Shown here: one piece after another, positions 49,276-60,828 of the stretch
Position numbering within the stretch: position 1 is the stretch's first letter
How the letters are laid out: each line of letters opens with the position of its first letter
Source: Ceratothoa steindachneri
Taxonomy: Eukaryota; Arthropoda; Malacostraca; Isopoda; Cymothoidae
Direction of reading: 5' to 3'
Assembly (NCBI GenBank): GCA_963969495.1
Contig: OZ018335.1
Coordinates: 89,128,440 to 89,192,439, forward strand
DNA: 64,000 nt
The notes under the pieces: model-generated
What the model was told of the DNA's origin: nothing
What the model saw: the letters and a program-made list of their open reading frames with translations, nothing else
Databases searched by the model: none
Translations under genes and position numbers: made by a program

Positions 49276-50671
49276 CTGCTTTGTTCATTGGGCAAGATTG
49301 ACCGGGGTTGACTCTTGTAGAATCCTCACATAAACATATGAAACCCGTATCTGTCGGATGGCAAGCGACTCCGATCCCGCAGGGGTCATTAACAAAACAT
49401 ATACTGGAATTGTTTTCTCGCGAGACAACGGTTTCTGCTCGTGGCTTAAAGTCGACAATCGGTTCCTTTTTTCTTTTCCCAGATACTTGATTTTCTGGTT
49501 GTTTATCTTGACCTGACTTTTGATTGCCCGGCATAGATTCTACACCTCTTTTTCTGTAGTGCGGAGTGCTGACTAGATTTGTCGTGGTGCTTACCATCAC
49601 GTGAGGCGATAATGTACTTTTAAGCGAAGTGAAATTACTGCGCTGTAACGACGTATCCTTATGTCTCAAATGAGACTTAACCTCCCTTTGCAAGGACAAA
49701 GCTGTGCCTTTGCCTCCGATGAGCCGATCAGACCGAGCACCCGGCAAGAGGGATGGCCCTTCTAAAGACACTGGCGAATCTTGATCACTAGAATCTGATT
49801 GAGGAGAGAGATTCGTCAATGATGTCTCCATTTTGGTTTTGCGAACAAAGTGTCTTATTTTTTTCCCCTTTCCTCTTCTCATGTGAGAACGTTCATTTTT
49901 CTCCGTCGACGTACTAATGGTATTTGTGGATGTACTGAATGATTCAGTCGCTTTGCTACTGCCCCAAAATTCATCATCCAACTCAGGAGATTGAGCCAGA
50001 GTTGTCATAGTTGAAGAGGGTCCACGGATATCCTGGGGATTTGAATTCGAAGTGAGGTCACTATCCTCAGATATGGGCAAGAGTCGAGCAATTCCATTAG
50101 CTGATTCAACTATACCAATAGGCGTAATAAGTAATGGAGTTGAGTTTTTATTGATAGCAGGTGAAAATAAGGAACCATCTTCAACCTTGCCTCTCAAACT
50201 ACCATTTATAGTGGATGCTGTTGGATTTAGTGACATTGAACTGGTAGCTGATTCACTCAAGGTTTCAGAAACCGATTTATTGTTATTTAAGTCACTTGAG
50301 TAGTTCATAGGGTAACCTAGAACGCGTTGCTGGGGAGTAGACATAAATCTGACCGTCTCAGCATGCTCTCTCATGTAAGAAGGTGGAGTACTTGTCTCAA
50401 TGGTGAAGGACCGGTTATCACTTAAATAGGGGTGATTGTTTTTACCACCTTCAAGCAAATCCCTGTCATTTGCTGAGGTATGTAGTTCTTCATTGCCACT
50501 ATAATCGGCTAAGTCTTCGGAATTGTGAGTACTGTGCGTGGAATTTGAAGCAAAAAACGAGGAAGTAGCGTTGTTGATAATGGTTACCAAATGAGATATC
50601 AATGGCGACTCAGTGGTAGCAACATACAGGGAGTTTCTTGTTACATTTTCTTTTAAATGAGGTTTTTGCAT
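49276..50671 (-). CDS. Receptor tyrosine kinase exon: Ser/Thr-rich ectodomain with EGF-like module
   Basis: About 465 codons. Residues 1-420 are rich in Ser, Thr and Asn with at least seven N-glycosylation sequons (for example NAT, NST, NYS, NGS, NFT) and few cysteines, which suggests a glycosylated stalk. Basic clusters (RRGKGKKIRHFVRK, YRKRG, GKRKKE) could be processing sites. Six cysteines (about C425, C431, C437, C446, C448, C460) with spacing 5-5-8-1-11 fit an EGF-like fold. The donor is GCAG followed by GTAAGT (phase 1). The ATG at 50671 has a TAA two codons upstream and no signal peptide follows. The exon therefore probably begins at an acceptor inside this frame, with the signal peptide on an unseen upstream exon. 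No Ig, Frizzled, kringle or LRR domain is visible. Confidence 0.8.
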
Positions 50672-50689
50672 TTTTTAATTTGTGTCCCA

Positions 50690-53325
50690 CTAAATTATAT
50701 GAACCTATGAACTAATTTTGTGAGATATCGACTACCCATTTGGGACATACGATGACTTAAATGAATCAAGCTGAAAAGAGAGGAGGATTCATTAACTAAA
50801 AACCCATTAACCAAAAGAATTACTACCAACTCCTAAATATTTCCCCCAAAGGGAACCACAAAATATAATAAATCCTTTTAAATATATTTTACTTTCATAT
50901 TTGTCTCGATAATCAAGGTCACAATTTATTGTTGTCATCTAATGCCTTCTCAATTAGGGTCGTTAATAAGGTCATTAATCACGACTGACAATAAGCGTGC
51001 GATTTATAGGATGTCACCGACAACGGAATAAAATTCTGTGCTCAGCAATTCCCCGTTTTCTATCTAGCTGTCAGGCGGAAGCTCAAATTACGGGGATCGA
51101 ATACACGCCAGTAAATTTAACGAACTATGTGTCCGTTGCCTAATGCAAACCATATAAAGAAATGAAACGATTTTTTTTCGCTGACATACAAACATGGCAG
51201 GCAAATTAATTTAATTTAATTTAAATTTTATTGTAGTTTATCGGCAAAAAGAAGTAAGGCGAGAATAATAAATCGCTTTTAAAATCAGGCATTTCATTAG
51301 TGACAAAACTATACTGAAAACCCGTTTACCTTTTTATTTCAAGAGGTTATAGAATGCGGTTCTATTTTTTTTATTTAGGGTTAGATTAATTTCCTTTTTA
51401 CTCATTATTTATCTATATATATATATATATATATATAGAAAAATATATATTCACAGAATTTAATTGGCCGACGTAAGCCTTAGACTTGGCCATTTCGATT
51501 ATTTTCGACAATTACGTCAGAGGATTTCCCCTGTCTGAGAGGTCATTAATGGAATATGTGCATACAAGTTCGGCAGTCCCCCATTGTGGAATGATGGGGA
51601 CTAGAGAAGGCTGAGATGGCATTTCCCCATCCTCGAAGTGAAGGAGCAAACGTCATTCATCCCATAATGTAATCAATGAATAAAGGCCATTCTCCTTCAA
51701 GCAAAGACGCACCGCATCTTAAAAGGATTCTCTGATAGATGGCGTTGAAGGCCTTCCTTCACCACAAAGGACGCCTTTCTCCCCTCTCAGAACAAAAAGA
51801 CCACTTGTTAATGAAGACTTGCGACGAGGGCAGCTCATAATGCGTATCGCTGCGGTACGGCCTTGTATTGAAATGCTTCGAATTTAAATAAAAGCGTTGC
51901 CATGGTATTTCGACTTACTACGAATGGAACTTATTTGTTCCTCTGGTAACATCAGATTAATGACTTTTATGCAACAATCAATCCAAACATTTATATGAAT
52001 AAGCAACGGTTTATGTATTTATAGTTTTATTTATTTGTCCCCGTGTGGAGTAATAAACAACTATATGATATTTTGCACTAAGGAGATACATTTTTAGCTG
52101 AAGACATAAAAAAATATGCGTACCGATGAAATGACCAACAGAGGTAGGTTTATATATCGGGTATCTTCCAATAGGGCCAAATTAGAAACGTGAGTAATAG
52201 AGACAATCTTTGGGCGAAACAAAAAATATGATTGCAGAAAAACAGTAGTGTCAGTTTTTGAAATTTAGTCTAAGTCTCTCTAGAGTACCCTTACTCAATC
52301 ACAACAATACAATTATTATGAAAGTACATAATAAATTAAATAAATAACCCACTTATAGATGACAAAACAAATATTCTGACCAATCACGATAAACAGACTT
52401 AATGACGAAGCCACGTCATTGCGACGTTAGATAGAAAAAGACACCGAATATGGATAGAGAACTTCTCACTTATCTAAAACTGCTAAACAGCTAAAAGAAT
52501 ATAAACATTAGATTAAAAAAGCAGTAGAAATTCAATTCGGGAAGATATACATGAGCCGATGGCGAAACGTTGGATTAAGTAGCTAACTTCACACGGAGAG
52601 TTCTTAATTATAGTATTCAAGCTGTAAGTGAGTAAAATGGGTGAAAATTCTCTCACTTGGCTCACCGTTACACGTGAACATACGTGGGCAATACTGATGG
52701 GAATGAGAACGATTTTAGCATAACAGCATTAAAGTCTTAAAGTCTATCCCGTTCTAGCTGAAAAGTCTCCTATGTAATGGGAAATCCACGAATCCCAGTA
52801 TCCTAAGCACCAGTTACTGGAAATCCAGTAATAATCGTAACCATTAATCCTTCTATTTTGCTTTTTTATATTACCAGAATATTTCACAATTCGTCATCTC
52901 ATTATTGGCTGATTTTAGCCGGGAAACGAAAATATTCCGTGTAAAACAGCTTCTATTTTGATATCTATTAAAATACCATAAATACCCACCTCGAAAGTAC
53001 TTTTACTGATGGCGATTAAAGTAGAAAAATACAGAATATTTATCGCCCAAGAGATCGATATAAGATATCTCACATTATAAAAATTGGTGATGGCATGTAT
53101 AAACATCGAAGGCGTAAATATACACATATGTAAGCATAAATATGCAACACGCACGCCAGTATAAACACACACATACATGCATACACCTCCCAGTTACATA
53201 TCAATCTAAAATTTATACTTTTTATCGAATTAAGACTTGGGAAATATATAAAACAACTATAATTTTCGATGGCGGCTGAGAGCGATATAATAAACATCTG
53301 AAATACTTCGGGGGAAAGGTTTATA
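50690..53325. other. Upstream stretch, no exon recognised
   Basis: AT-rich. It should contain the 5' part of the kinase gene if that lies in the window, but I could not identify a signal-peptide exon or promoter. A short (TA)n is at 51412-51436. CATGAGCCGATGGCGAAACG near 52550 resembles a decayed hammerhead half. Confidence 0.4.
51412..51436. repeat. Short (TA)n microsatellite
   Basis: About 12 TA units. Confidence 0.9.
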
Positions 53326-53331
53326 TTTAAT

Positions 53332-53930
53332 TTAAATGTTCCCCTGAAGTAGACATCTACAATACAGTGAAGGGTTAACAGTTTGGATATTATTTGGGAG
53401 AGGGGTGGTAATAAATAGGACAGAAGTTATATTTTGAGTAATTTTAACATCCACTTTGAGAAATTCATTTTTACAATTCCCTTCTCTTGCCTGAAAACAT
53501 TTCCCACCGGGAAGTTCGATTAGTGGATTTTTGCTATCTCCTGCCCCCATTTGATGAGGGTAGGAGACTGCGATGACTGCGTTGTTCCCGAGATTGTTCG
53601 GCACATTCTTGTTGGACCTCTCATTCTGGGTGATTTTTGCGTACGTCAACTGTTCCCGTATCTGTACGAGCGGGGTCGCTATCGCTTGCCCTCGTACCCG
53701 AGATAGATTCGTTAACAAAGACTTGTAGACTATTCGACTTTTTGGAGGAGGTCGGCCTCCTCAATTTTATTTGAATCTGGTCTTGGTCGTATTCTCCTGC
53801 GCCAGGGGAGGGGGAGCTCCCTTCGACGCCAGAGCGTGATTCCTTCCTCTTGCTTCTTGTATTTTTTGTTTTTCTTTTGGATTTGCTTTTGTTTTGGGTG
53901 TTTCTTTGGCACTTATTTTTTAATCTAGCT
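53332..53930 (-). other. Region open in three minus-strand frames, possible retroelement ORF1 remnant
   Basis: Frames 53912-53730 (basic, KQKQIQKKNKKYKKQEEG), 53718-53332 (VQIREQLTYAKITQNERSNK...) and a third overlapping Ser/Asp-rich frame are all open with higher GC than the surroundings. The composition (basic start, then polar) recalls the N-terminal part of non-LTR ORF1 proteins, but there is no zinc knuckle and no similarity I can align to the two copies here. It may be a frameshifted fragment. An N-terminal exon of the kinase gene is not excluded but shows no signal peptide. Confidence 0.3.
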
Positions 53931-54167
53931 TACCTTTAGGCTATGGATGAGTATGGTGACTTATGTCCAGGTAGGCAGTCACCAAATTAGCGCTGAAAAA
54001 AATCTGCCCTTAATAGAGACTGAAGTAAAATTGTCTTCTCTTTCTCTTCTCTCTCGCCTTTTGCCTTGATTATAATTAGCGATTGACAGCTGGAATGTGT
54101 GCACAGCTGAGACGAGTGTGAGAACGGCGATAAGCGCTCTCTTGTCCATTTCTGAGTGAGATAAGAG

Positions 54168-54178
54168 CAGAGAGAGAG

Positions 54179-54208
<30 letters not shown>
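54168..54208. repeat. (GA)n(TA)n compound microsatellite
   Basis: A GA run of about seven units passes directly into about 13 TA units. The open frames here are low-complexity artefacts. Confidence 0.93.
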
Positions 54209-54213
<5 letters not shown>

Positions 54214-54214
54214 C

Positions 54215-54955
54215 CTAAATCCTCCCCACCCCCATCGTAAATCAAGGATTTGGCTCACGGAGAGGACGACTTGCTGGCTGCTCGCGTCACATTGATACAA
54301 TGCGCCGACTTCCCAAAGAAGTCAATGGTGGCAATCTTCAATTTTCCTGTCAACGCGAATTCAAAATAGATTATAACAACGTCATCCTCTAAAGTGGAGA
54401 GAGTTCTGAAAGAAGGATGATGAAGAAGAGAAGTGAAAAAAAGTGTAAAATGGCATGTCACAATGCTGTAGATAATCTAAATATAAAACGATTAGGAACA
54501 GATTTTGACATTTATATTTCCTAATATATTTTTTTTGTTAAAAAGTAATAAGAAACAATGTATTTAAAAAGGGTCAATTTTGAAATGGGACCAGTAGAGA
54601 AATATGAGAGATGGTCTAAGTAAAAGGAGAAAAACTCAATAGAGATGTCAATAATAATGAAAAATAAATTAATGTGCCAAGAATTAGGAAATAGCGAATC
54701 TCATAAGGTATAACGTATAACTGCAAATAAACAAAATTATACACCGTATCCATCAATATTAGCCTGAGCTAATACACAAACTCAAAGTCTTTTCTTTCAT
54801 CTTTGTGTAACTTTATATACAAAAATAGATGCATATTTTTTTTTAATTTCATCCTCTGCGTATTGAAATTTTCTTAGTCTGAATATGTGAAAATCCGTAA
54901 AATGTTTCACTAAAGGGCAGCATCTACTTTTAAATACTCAATAAGACCAGGCAAT
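54215..54955. other. No gene recognised
   Basis: AT-rich. A minus-strand frame (54461-54255, DVVIIYFEFALTGKLKIATI) has no recognised family. Confidence 0.35.
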
Positions 54956-54959
54956 GGCT

Positions 54960-55212
54960 TCGCCACTAAGATTAAAATTTAAAATCTAAAAAAAAGCAGC
55001 TATGGTTAAATTTTTATAATTCTTTGGGTTTTAAAAAATTCACAGAACTTTGATACGTTATTTATTTCTAAACTTCACCATTTTGTTTTTTGATATTATA
55101 AATGAATTATTAGAAATAACTTTGATAAAAAAACATAAGTCATAACCAAACTAAGATGAAATTATTATTTAAATACTCAAAAAATCCCCTTCTTAAATTA
55201 TAAAGTTAGTGA
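54960..55212. repeat. Dispersed AT-rich repeat, copy B
   Basis: Second copy of the element at 17580-18000, same strand, with the internal 100-150 bp deleted. The last 180 bp align almost without gaps. Confidence 0.8.
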
Positions 55213-55631
55213 TGATGATGATAACAAGGTAGCCTAGAGCAAAGGTGATAAATAAATTAATTTTTGAGTGGATTCTATAAATCGGTCTAAATTTGAACTT
55301 AACCTCTATTTCAACAATACATCGAGGAATTAAAAAAATATTTTTCGAAACAAACAAAAGTATTTATTTTCTATATATTCATTCATGTTGAGGAGTAATG
55401 ACTACGCGTCATCGATGAAAGTAGAAATTATTCAGTATTTAAGGACTTGTTTGTAATGCTTCAAAATGAGAAATTGGAGAAAATTGCAAACGCGCAAATA
55501 TTTGCATCAATATAATCGTATAGAACTTTAAAAAATATTAGAAGCTTGACTGATTAATGTTTTTTTTAGGTTAACGAATATTCGTAGTCTTTCTATTGGG
55601 AATGGAGACTATCCGGCGCCTAACCAAACTC

Positions 55632-55690
55632 CATGTGGCTTAACTTCGCTAATATCGGCTAAGCCGATTTTAGCGAAGTTAAGCCACATA
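55632..55690. repeat. Near-perfect 58-bp palindrome
   Basis: ATGTGGCTTAACTTCGCTAA and its exact reverse complement TTAGCGAAGTTAAGCCACAT are joined by an inner ATCGGCTAAGCCGAT-type stem with one mismatch and no real loop. A single strand could form a hairpin of about 28 pairs. Confidence 0.95.
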
Positions 55691-56038
55691 AACGCCGATT
55701 TCGTAGGAGTTTTAGGCTAAAATTTATGCAAGGATGAAGGTAATCAAATAACATAAAAATAATATTCAATGAATAATAGAGAAAACGAACGATCTCCGTA
55801 AAGAAACAATTACTAAATATAAAAACTACGGCGTTATTTGAGTTTATGGTTTTGCTGACTAATTTAGCAATATACGTAGGTGAACTTGATGATACATTAA
55901 ATCTAAGGTATGTATGACTACCAGGAAACATGTGTATATGATTATTTAGGAAAAAATCAGGGAAACTAAATGATAGAATAAGGAAAAAGCTGAGAAAGAG
56001 TGGGGGAAAGAAACAGTAGGTTGTGAACTTTATTGAAT

Positions 56039-56727
56039 CTTTTCTCTTATTATGGCGCAATTTCGTCTCCTAAGCCGGCTGAACGGCTGGCTGAGGAGGC
56101 TGAACTGCCGTTCTCATGCGCGGGAATCGAAGGATAGTATCATTCCTATGTTATAGGCATTTGGGGGGGTTGGGGGCGAATAAGAGGAAGCTAAAGAAAT
56201 AATAAAAGCTAAGGAAAATAAAAAAGGAAAAGCCAAACATTATTTAATGGATAAAACTTTACAATATCTCTGTAAATTTGAGCAACTAAGTCTTTTCCTT
56301 TATTTCGTTGCTTCTATAAAAACTCACACATACATACGAGTATAGGAGTCGCTCAGAGAACGAGCGGTTCCACATTCTATTTTATTCCTCATTTTCGCCT
56401 TGGCCCAAAGCGACTCTATTTGGTTTGTATGGGTACATATTTCTGGATCTTTAAAGTTCTGCGAGTCGTTAACAGTCAAATGTTTATACCGTATCTCTGG
56501 CAAGGATTAATTATATAAAATAATGTCTCGCATGTTTCCCTGCAAATCCCTCTGAAAAACCCACTGCGTCGGTAAAACCCTCCAGACAATATTCTTTCGC
56601 TAATAAGTTCATACGGTGTCATTTTTTTAAGAGTGAAAACATTGCTTATGATTGTTAAAAAAAACAAAACAGAGGATATCAGCCATTCTGGCTGAAGAAA
56701 CGAAATTGCGCCCTAATAAGAGAGAAG
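56039..56727. mobile_element. Nonautonomous DNA transposon with about 33-bp inverted ends
   Basis: The left end CTTTTCTCTTATTATGGCGC-AATTTCGTCTC and the reversed right end CTTCTCTCTTATTAGGGCGC-AATTTCGTTTC agree at about 28 of 33 positions. The inside (about 620 bp) has no transposase I recognise. Target duplications are not clear by eye, so the superfamily is undecided. Confidence 0.75.
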
Positions 56728-56807
56728 TTCTATTTTATTATTTTCTTGACCACTGAATCATTTCCTCGTCTGACCATACCTGACCGAGAGTAAAAGAGGT
56801 CATTACA

Positions 56808-56810
<3 letters not shown>

Positions 56811-56882
<72 letters not shown>
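56811..56882. repeat. (TA)n microsatellite
   Basis: About 36 uninterrupted TA units flanked by short inverted words (ACACT / AGTGT), 84 bp from the TIR element. Confidence 0.97.
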
Positions 56883-56886
<4 letters not shown>

Positions 56887-57299
56887 GTAGAGAATGAAAG
56901 AAAAACGATAGAAATGAAAAAAACATGAGGACTCAATAAATGCTACATTCCTCGCTGAAGGTGGCAGTTTGAAGAGAGCTGCGCAATCTTTCGGCGTAGT
57001 TCCCCATAGGATTTTTATTTTGGGCTCAAAAGGGTTTTAGCTTTCGAAGGATTTTCTTCGGCCACTCATTTCACCCTCCATTGTCGCCCTCAATCAAGCA
57101 CATGGTCAGGAGATTTCCTCACCCGCTCGATCTTCCACTCTCCAAGTAGTCTCTTCTGTTAGCTATTCGAATGATAATCCAGGCACTTTAACTCTAACCG
57201 TTTCCCTTTGGACCAAGTGTTAAGGTACATCGGATCTGGTTAGTCTTCGGATAAATTGCCTATTGGTACCGACTTTGCTCGGCCATTGATATATGCTGT

Positions 57300-57660
57300 A
57301 AGTCTTCAAAACGGAGGCAGATTTGTACTAATAGTGTGGCAAAACCTCTACTGAGTGTACCAAAAGCCTTATTTAAAGGAGATAAAAGTTGTTTCAAAGC
57401 TGTGCCAAAACGGAACCCAAAACTGTGTCAATTGTACCAAAATCCCTATTTAAACTCATACTAAACTTATTTTCAGAAGAGGTGAAAAAATTGCACTAAA
57501 AACTTTAATAATGGTACCAAAAGGTTCCATTCTTTTAAAAGAACGTACCTAAACGCTAACACGAAATATCCCCAATAGTACCAAAACTCTTCGAAGACGA
57601 TGCCATAATAATAGCAAAAGTCCGAAACAGCGTATCAAAACTGTACCTAAAACCGCAACT
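57300..57660. repeat. Degenerate GTACCAAAA-rich repeat
   Basis: Ten or more loosely spaced copies of words such as TGTACCAAAAGCC, TGTGCCAAAACC and GGTACCAAAAGG. The unit is about 30 bp and very diverged. Confidence 0.65.
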
Positions 57661-58480
57661 CAACTTCCCCAAAGATAAAATTGAGAAAATTCAGCAGTTC
57701 TTTGTCCGTCTTCTCAATTCGGATGCCATGATTCACACCAATGCTCAGCGTCCAAAAGAAGCAGGACAGAAGGAAGGCGATTCTTCAATATGCAAGTCTG
57801 TAGATGCAGAATTTGGAAGGTGATCGGTTGCCAAATATCTGTGCTTAGATATGTTTAAAATAAATGTATATGTCAATGTAATGGCATGTATATATGCGTA
57901 TACAGGAATTTAATGGTATTCAAGGCAAGCCGATAATCATCCTTTCTCTCTGTGTGGTTTAACATCCCCGCTATATCTGAAACCTGGAACAATTGCGCAC
58001 CCATCCAGTCCCGTCGGGTACCCCCACAAAGGGCTGAGAGGTGTACCATAGGCTAATATGCACCAGCTGACATTTAGACGATTGCGTGCTCTCCCGGCCA
58101 CCATATGCGGCTATTAATTTACGACACATTTTCATATCCTTTATCTTCTCCACTTTCTGTACACCTCATTCATAACAACCATTCTTTAGGGTATGCGTTC
58201 GTTGATTTGCGCCTTAACTTAAAAATCAGAGATCAGAGTTAATTTAGCATCACACACCTAAACCATTGGGACCAACGAAAGACGCCTTGTGAGAGGACTT
58301 AAATAGCTACCATTGTCAGACTAAAGAAGGAAGTCTACGCACCTCCGAAACTGGGTAGTTTCTTATCCTAGCCAACCCTACTCTCCCCAACTATTCTTCA
58401 CATGACCCATCGATGAGGCGATCTTGCGCCATAATCTAACCGAACCGCCGTAACCCATTTTCTGTCAGCCCCTTAAAAGA
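57661..58480. other. No gene recognised
   Basis: Mixed composition, with open frames too short to judge. Confidence 0.35.
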
Positions 58481-58481
58481 A

Positions 58482-58700
58482 TTAATTCTGAACATAAATG
58501 AATTTACAAACTTTTATTCCGAGGGAAATGTTTCCGGCCCCCATCCCAGTGGGGCCCATTTCAAACTTCTGGGACCCAATGATCTTTCGTCCCAAGTCAA
58601 TGAACTTCCGCCCCTCTTTGACCCCAGCTGTACTTTTAAGACCTAACTTCCTGTCATCGTGTGTAACCTCGATGGTTGCCAAGACACATTTCTTCCTTAA
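58482..58700 (-). other. Unassigned open stretch with a polyadenylation-like end
   Basis: The minus-strand frame starting ATIEVTHDDRKLGLKSTAGV, then KEGRKFIDLGRKIIGSQKFE, is open with balanced composition and higher GC than its flanks. GGAATAAAAG (minus strand, near 58520) could serve as a poly(A) signal just before the frame ends. It may be a 3' terminal exon or a processed fragment. No family is recognised. Confidence 0.25.
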
Positions 58701-59395
58701 GCCTGACTAAAATAATAATAATAATGATAACAACAACTCTTTCATCCCCGAGTATTGACCCGTGGTACGTAACTCTCCCTTTTCCGGCCAATATAAACCT
58801 ATAAATTCATCGAATTGGACCAAAAGTCAAATATGACTTAAATGTCAGCTTTTGGCTATGAAAAAACCCAAGACTGGCCACAATTCTCTTGGTTTGATGG
58901 AAATTTTACCAAATTTCATTAATTTCTCGAAATTCGCAACCCAGTGTTATAACGTACATTCAACTTCCGGATTAAATTTTCCGTAAAATGGGCAAAAATA
59001 TTCACGATTTTTGAGTATCTCGCTAATTTCGAGAATGGGTTTATCCTATCCTTTCGTCCAAATGTGAGTGTGAGGTGCTGAGCACTCTGCCCCCCTCCCC
59101 CTCCGTCGCCTTCTCGGGCATATGTTAAAATTCTCTTTACCAGTTTGCGATTCATCATCATCATTATCCGGTTTCATATAAAGAGGGATTACCAGGCATA
59201 ACCGCCCCCTCACTTGCCTTTTCAAACGCAGATGATCTTGTTCAATTCGCCTTTTAAAAATAAATAGATAATTTTCCCTCTTCTTTGTTAACTATATTTG
59301 ATTAGCAAAAAATTAATGTCACTGATTTTGAATAGAAAGTAATTAATTTTTAATTTACAAGAAAATAAATTTATTCAGCCAATTAGTTTTTATCA

Positions 59396-59680
59396 TCATC
59401 GGCAATGTTCTGAGCAGTGGTGGCACTCATTAGTAGCGCTGCTCTCACACCGTTTAATTAGGCGATGGATTCCTTTCCTGAAGAATTGCTTCAGGTTGAT
59501 GAAATACAGGATTGGATGGCATCCTTTACCACCCCCTTGGTATGAGAGGAAACTTTGAAATTTAAGTGAGGTGGTAATGACTAAATTAAATGGCGCAAAG
59601 TATGATGGATATGGAGGAAAAAGAAGAACTTCCCAGCCTAAGTTAATAAATTTGTTTGTGCAAAAGGCCATTCAATATCT
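59396..59680 (-). pseudogene. mariner transposase C-terminal fragment
   Basis: The minus-strand frame reads INLGWEVLLFPPYPSYFAPF, then NLVITTSLKFQSFLS and LKQFFRKGIHRLIKRCESSA. This follows the mariner C-terminus (LGWEVLxHPPYSPDLAPSDYHLFRSL ... EFFxxGIxKLxxRWxKCI). The catalytic SPDLAPSDYHLF block is altered to PSYFAPFNLVI, so the third Asp is lost. Only the last third of the protein remains, abutting the LINE fragment to the right. Confidence 0.82.
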
Positions 59681-59689
59681 TGTACGAGG

Positions 59690-60060
59690 CAACTCCTGTT
59701 CTCATCACCAAGTTCAATCACACCTCGCATCCTCATTCATAAATCTATCCAGTCTATTCTTAAAACTGTCCATGAAGGGCGCTTCTATCAAATGACTAGT
59801 GATTCTATTCCATTCATCGACCACTCGATTTGTAAACCATTTTCTATACCAATCTCTTTCCTAAACCTAAACTTGTCCAGCTTAAACCCATTGCTCCGTG
59901 TCCTATCCTGTTCCCTAAAAATAAGAACCATACCCAAGTCTCCTCCATTATAACCTTTCCCCCATTTGAAGACCTCCATCAAGCCCCCATCGAACTTTTC
60001 TCCTTTCTAACGTAGGTACATTTAGTCTCCAAAGCCTTTCACCATAAGGAAAGCTCCTAA
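59690..60060 (-). pseudogene. LINE (CR1-like) reverse transcriptase C-terminal fragment, copy 2
   Basis: The frame reads MMEVFKWGKGYNGGDLGMVL then IFREQDRTRSNGFKLDKFRF, with the preceding RRERFDGG-like block across a frame change. It aligns with the copy at 22270-22680 and extends further into the C-terminal FKLDKFRFRKEIG section lost in that copy. Both keep a similar 3' boundary (CCxxTCACACCTCxxxCATCCTC). Confidence 0.82.
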
Positions 60061-60077
60061 TTTATGAGCTTCATTTA

Positions 60078-60345
60078 AAAGTTGCAACTGTTGAACATTT
60101 AAACGGTGCAATTGTTGAATAATGAAACGTTGCAATTGTTGAACATTTAAACGTTGCAATTGTTGAACATTTAAACGTTGCAATTGTTAAATAATGAAAC
60201 GTTGTAATTGTTGAACATTTAAAGGTTGCAATTGTTGAAGAATGAAACGTTGCAATTGTTGAACATTTAAACGTTGCAATTGTTGGACATACAAACTTTT
60301 CAATTGTTGAATAATGAAATGTTGCAATTGTTAAACACTGATGTG
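60078..60345. repeat. 24-bp minisatellite
   Basis: About 11 units of AACATTTAAACGTTGCAATT plus GTTG, alternating with a variant AATAATGAAACGTTGCAATT. Starts within 20 bp of the LINE fragment. Confidence 0.95.
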
Positions 60346-60504
60346 TGAGGAAAAGGGTTGCTTATTATTGTGAAGCTCATACTGAATAACTTCTTCACAT
60401 CCCACCAAATAGGAGATCACTAACATCTAGGAGTAGAAATAGGTTTATGTTTGCAGTGAACAACCCACTTTTCATCTCTTACAACAATTTTGTTAAAAAG
60501 AGCA

Positions 60505-60800
60505 ACAGATCTAAGTCGCGTGCTATCAATTGTTCGGACTTATGTCGTTCAAAACTTTCAACAAGTAGGGCAATCCGATCCATAGTTCGTTTTCTTTCAA
60601 TAATTCTCGGACTAACCTTGGGAGGACCTTGGTGATTATAGCATTCGAAAGAAAATGTAAAACAACATAAAGGTTTCAAATTTCGTTAGAATCGGCCGAA
60701 TAGTTACGATGGTATTGCCCCCCAAACTCATATAAGAGTAAAATGATTACCATCCGATCGACGAACCTATTGACCGACATAGTAACTTCTAAGGGGACGA
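60505..60800. repeat. Dispersed repeat, copy 2
   Basis: Same element as at 35190-35430. Shared words include CGGACTAACCTTGGGA and AGAATCGGCCGAATAGTTAC. This copy has an extra internal segment of about 35 bp. Confidence 0.85.
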
Positions 60801-60828
60801 GTAAAAAATAGTTAGCGGTGAATCAGAA

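Noticed and set aside
52545..52580. Hammerhead at ATGAGCCGATGGCGAAACG
   Set aside because: Helix II (GCC/GGC) and GAAA are good, but the CUGA half of the core is altered (TACATGA) and no cleavage triplet is clear. At best it is a decayed copy.
55659..56060. 133-residue minus-strand protein
   Set aside because: It runs from the palindrome into the TIR element in AT-rich sequence, with no domain and repetitive hydrophobic composition.
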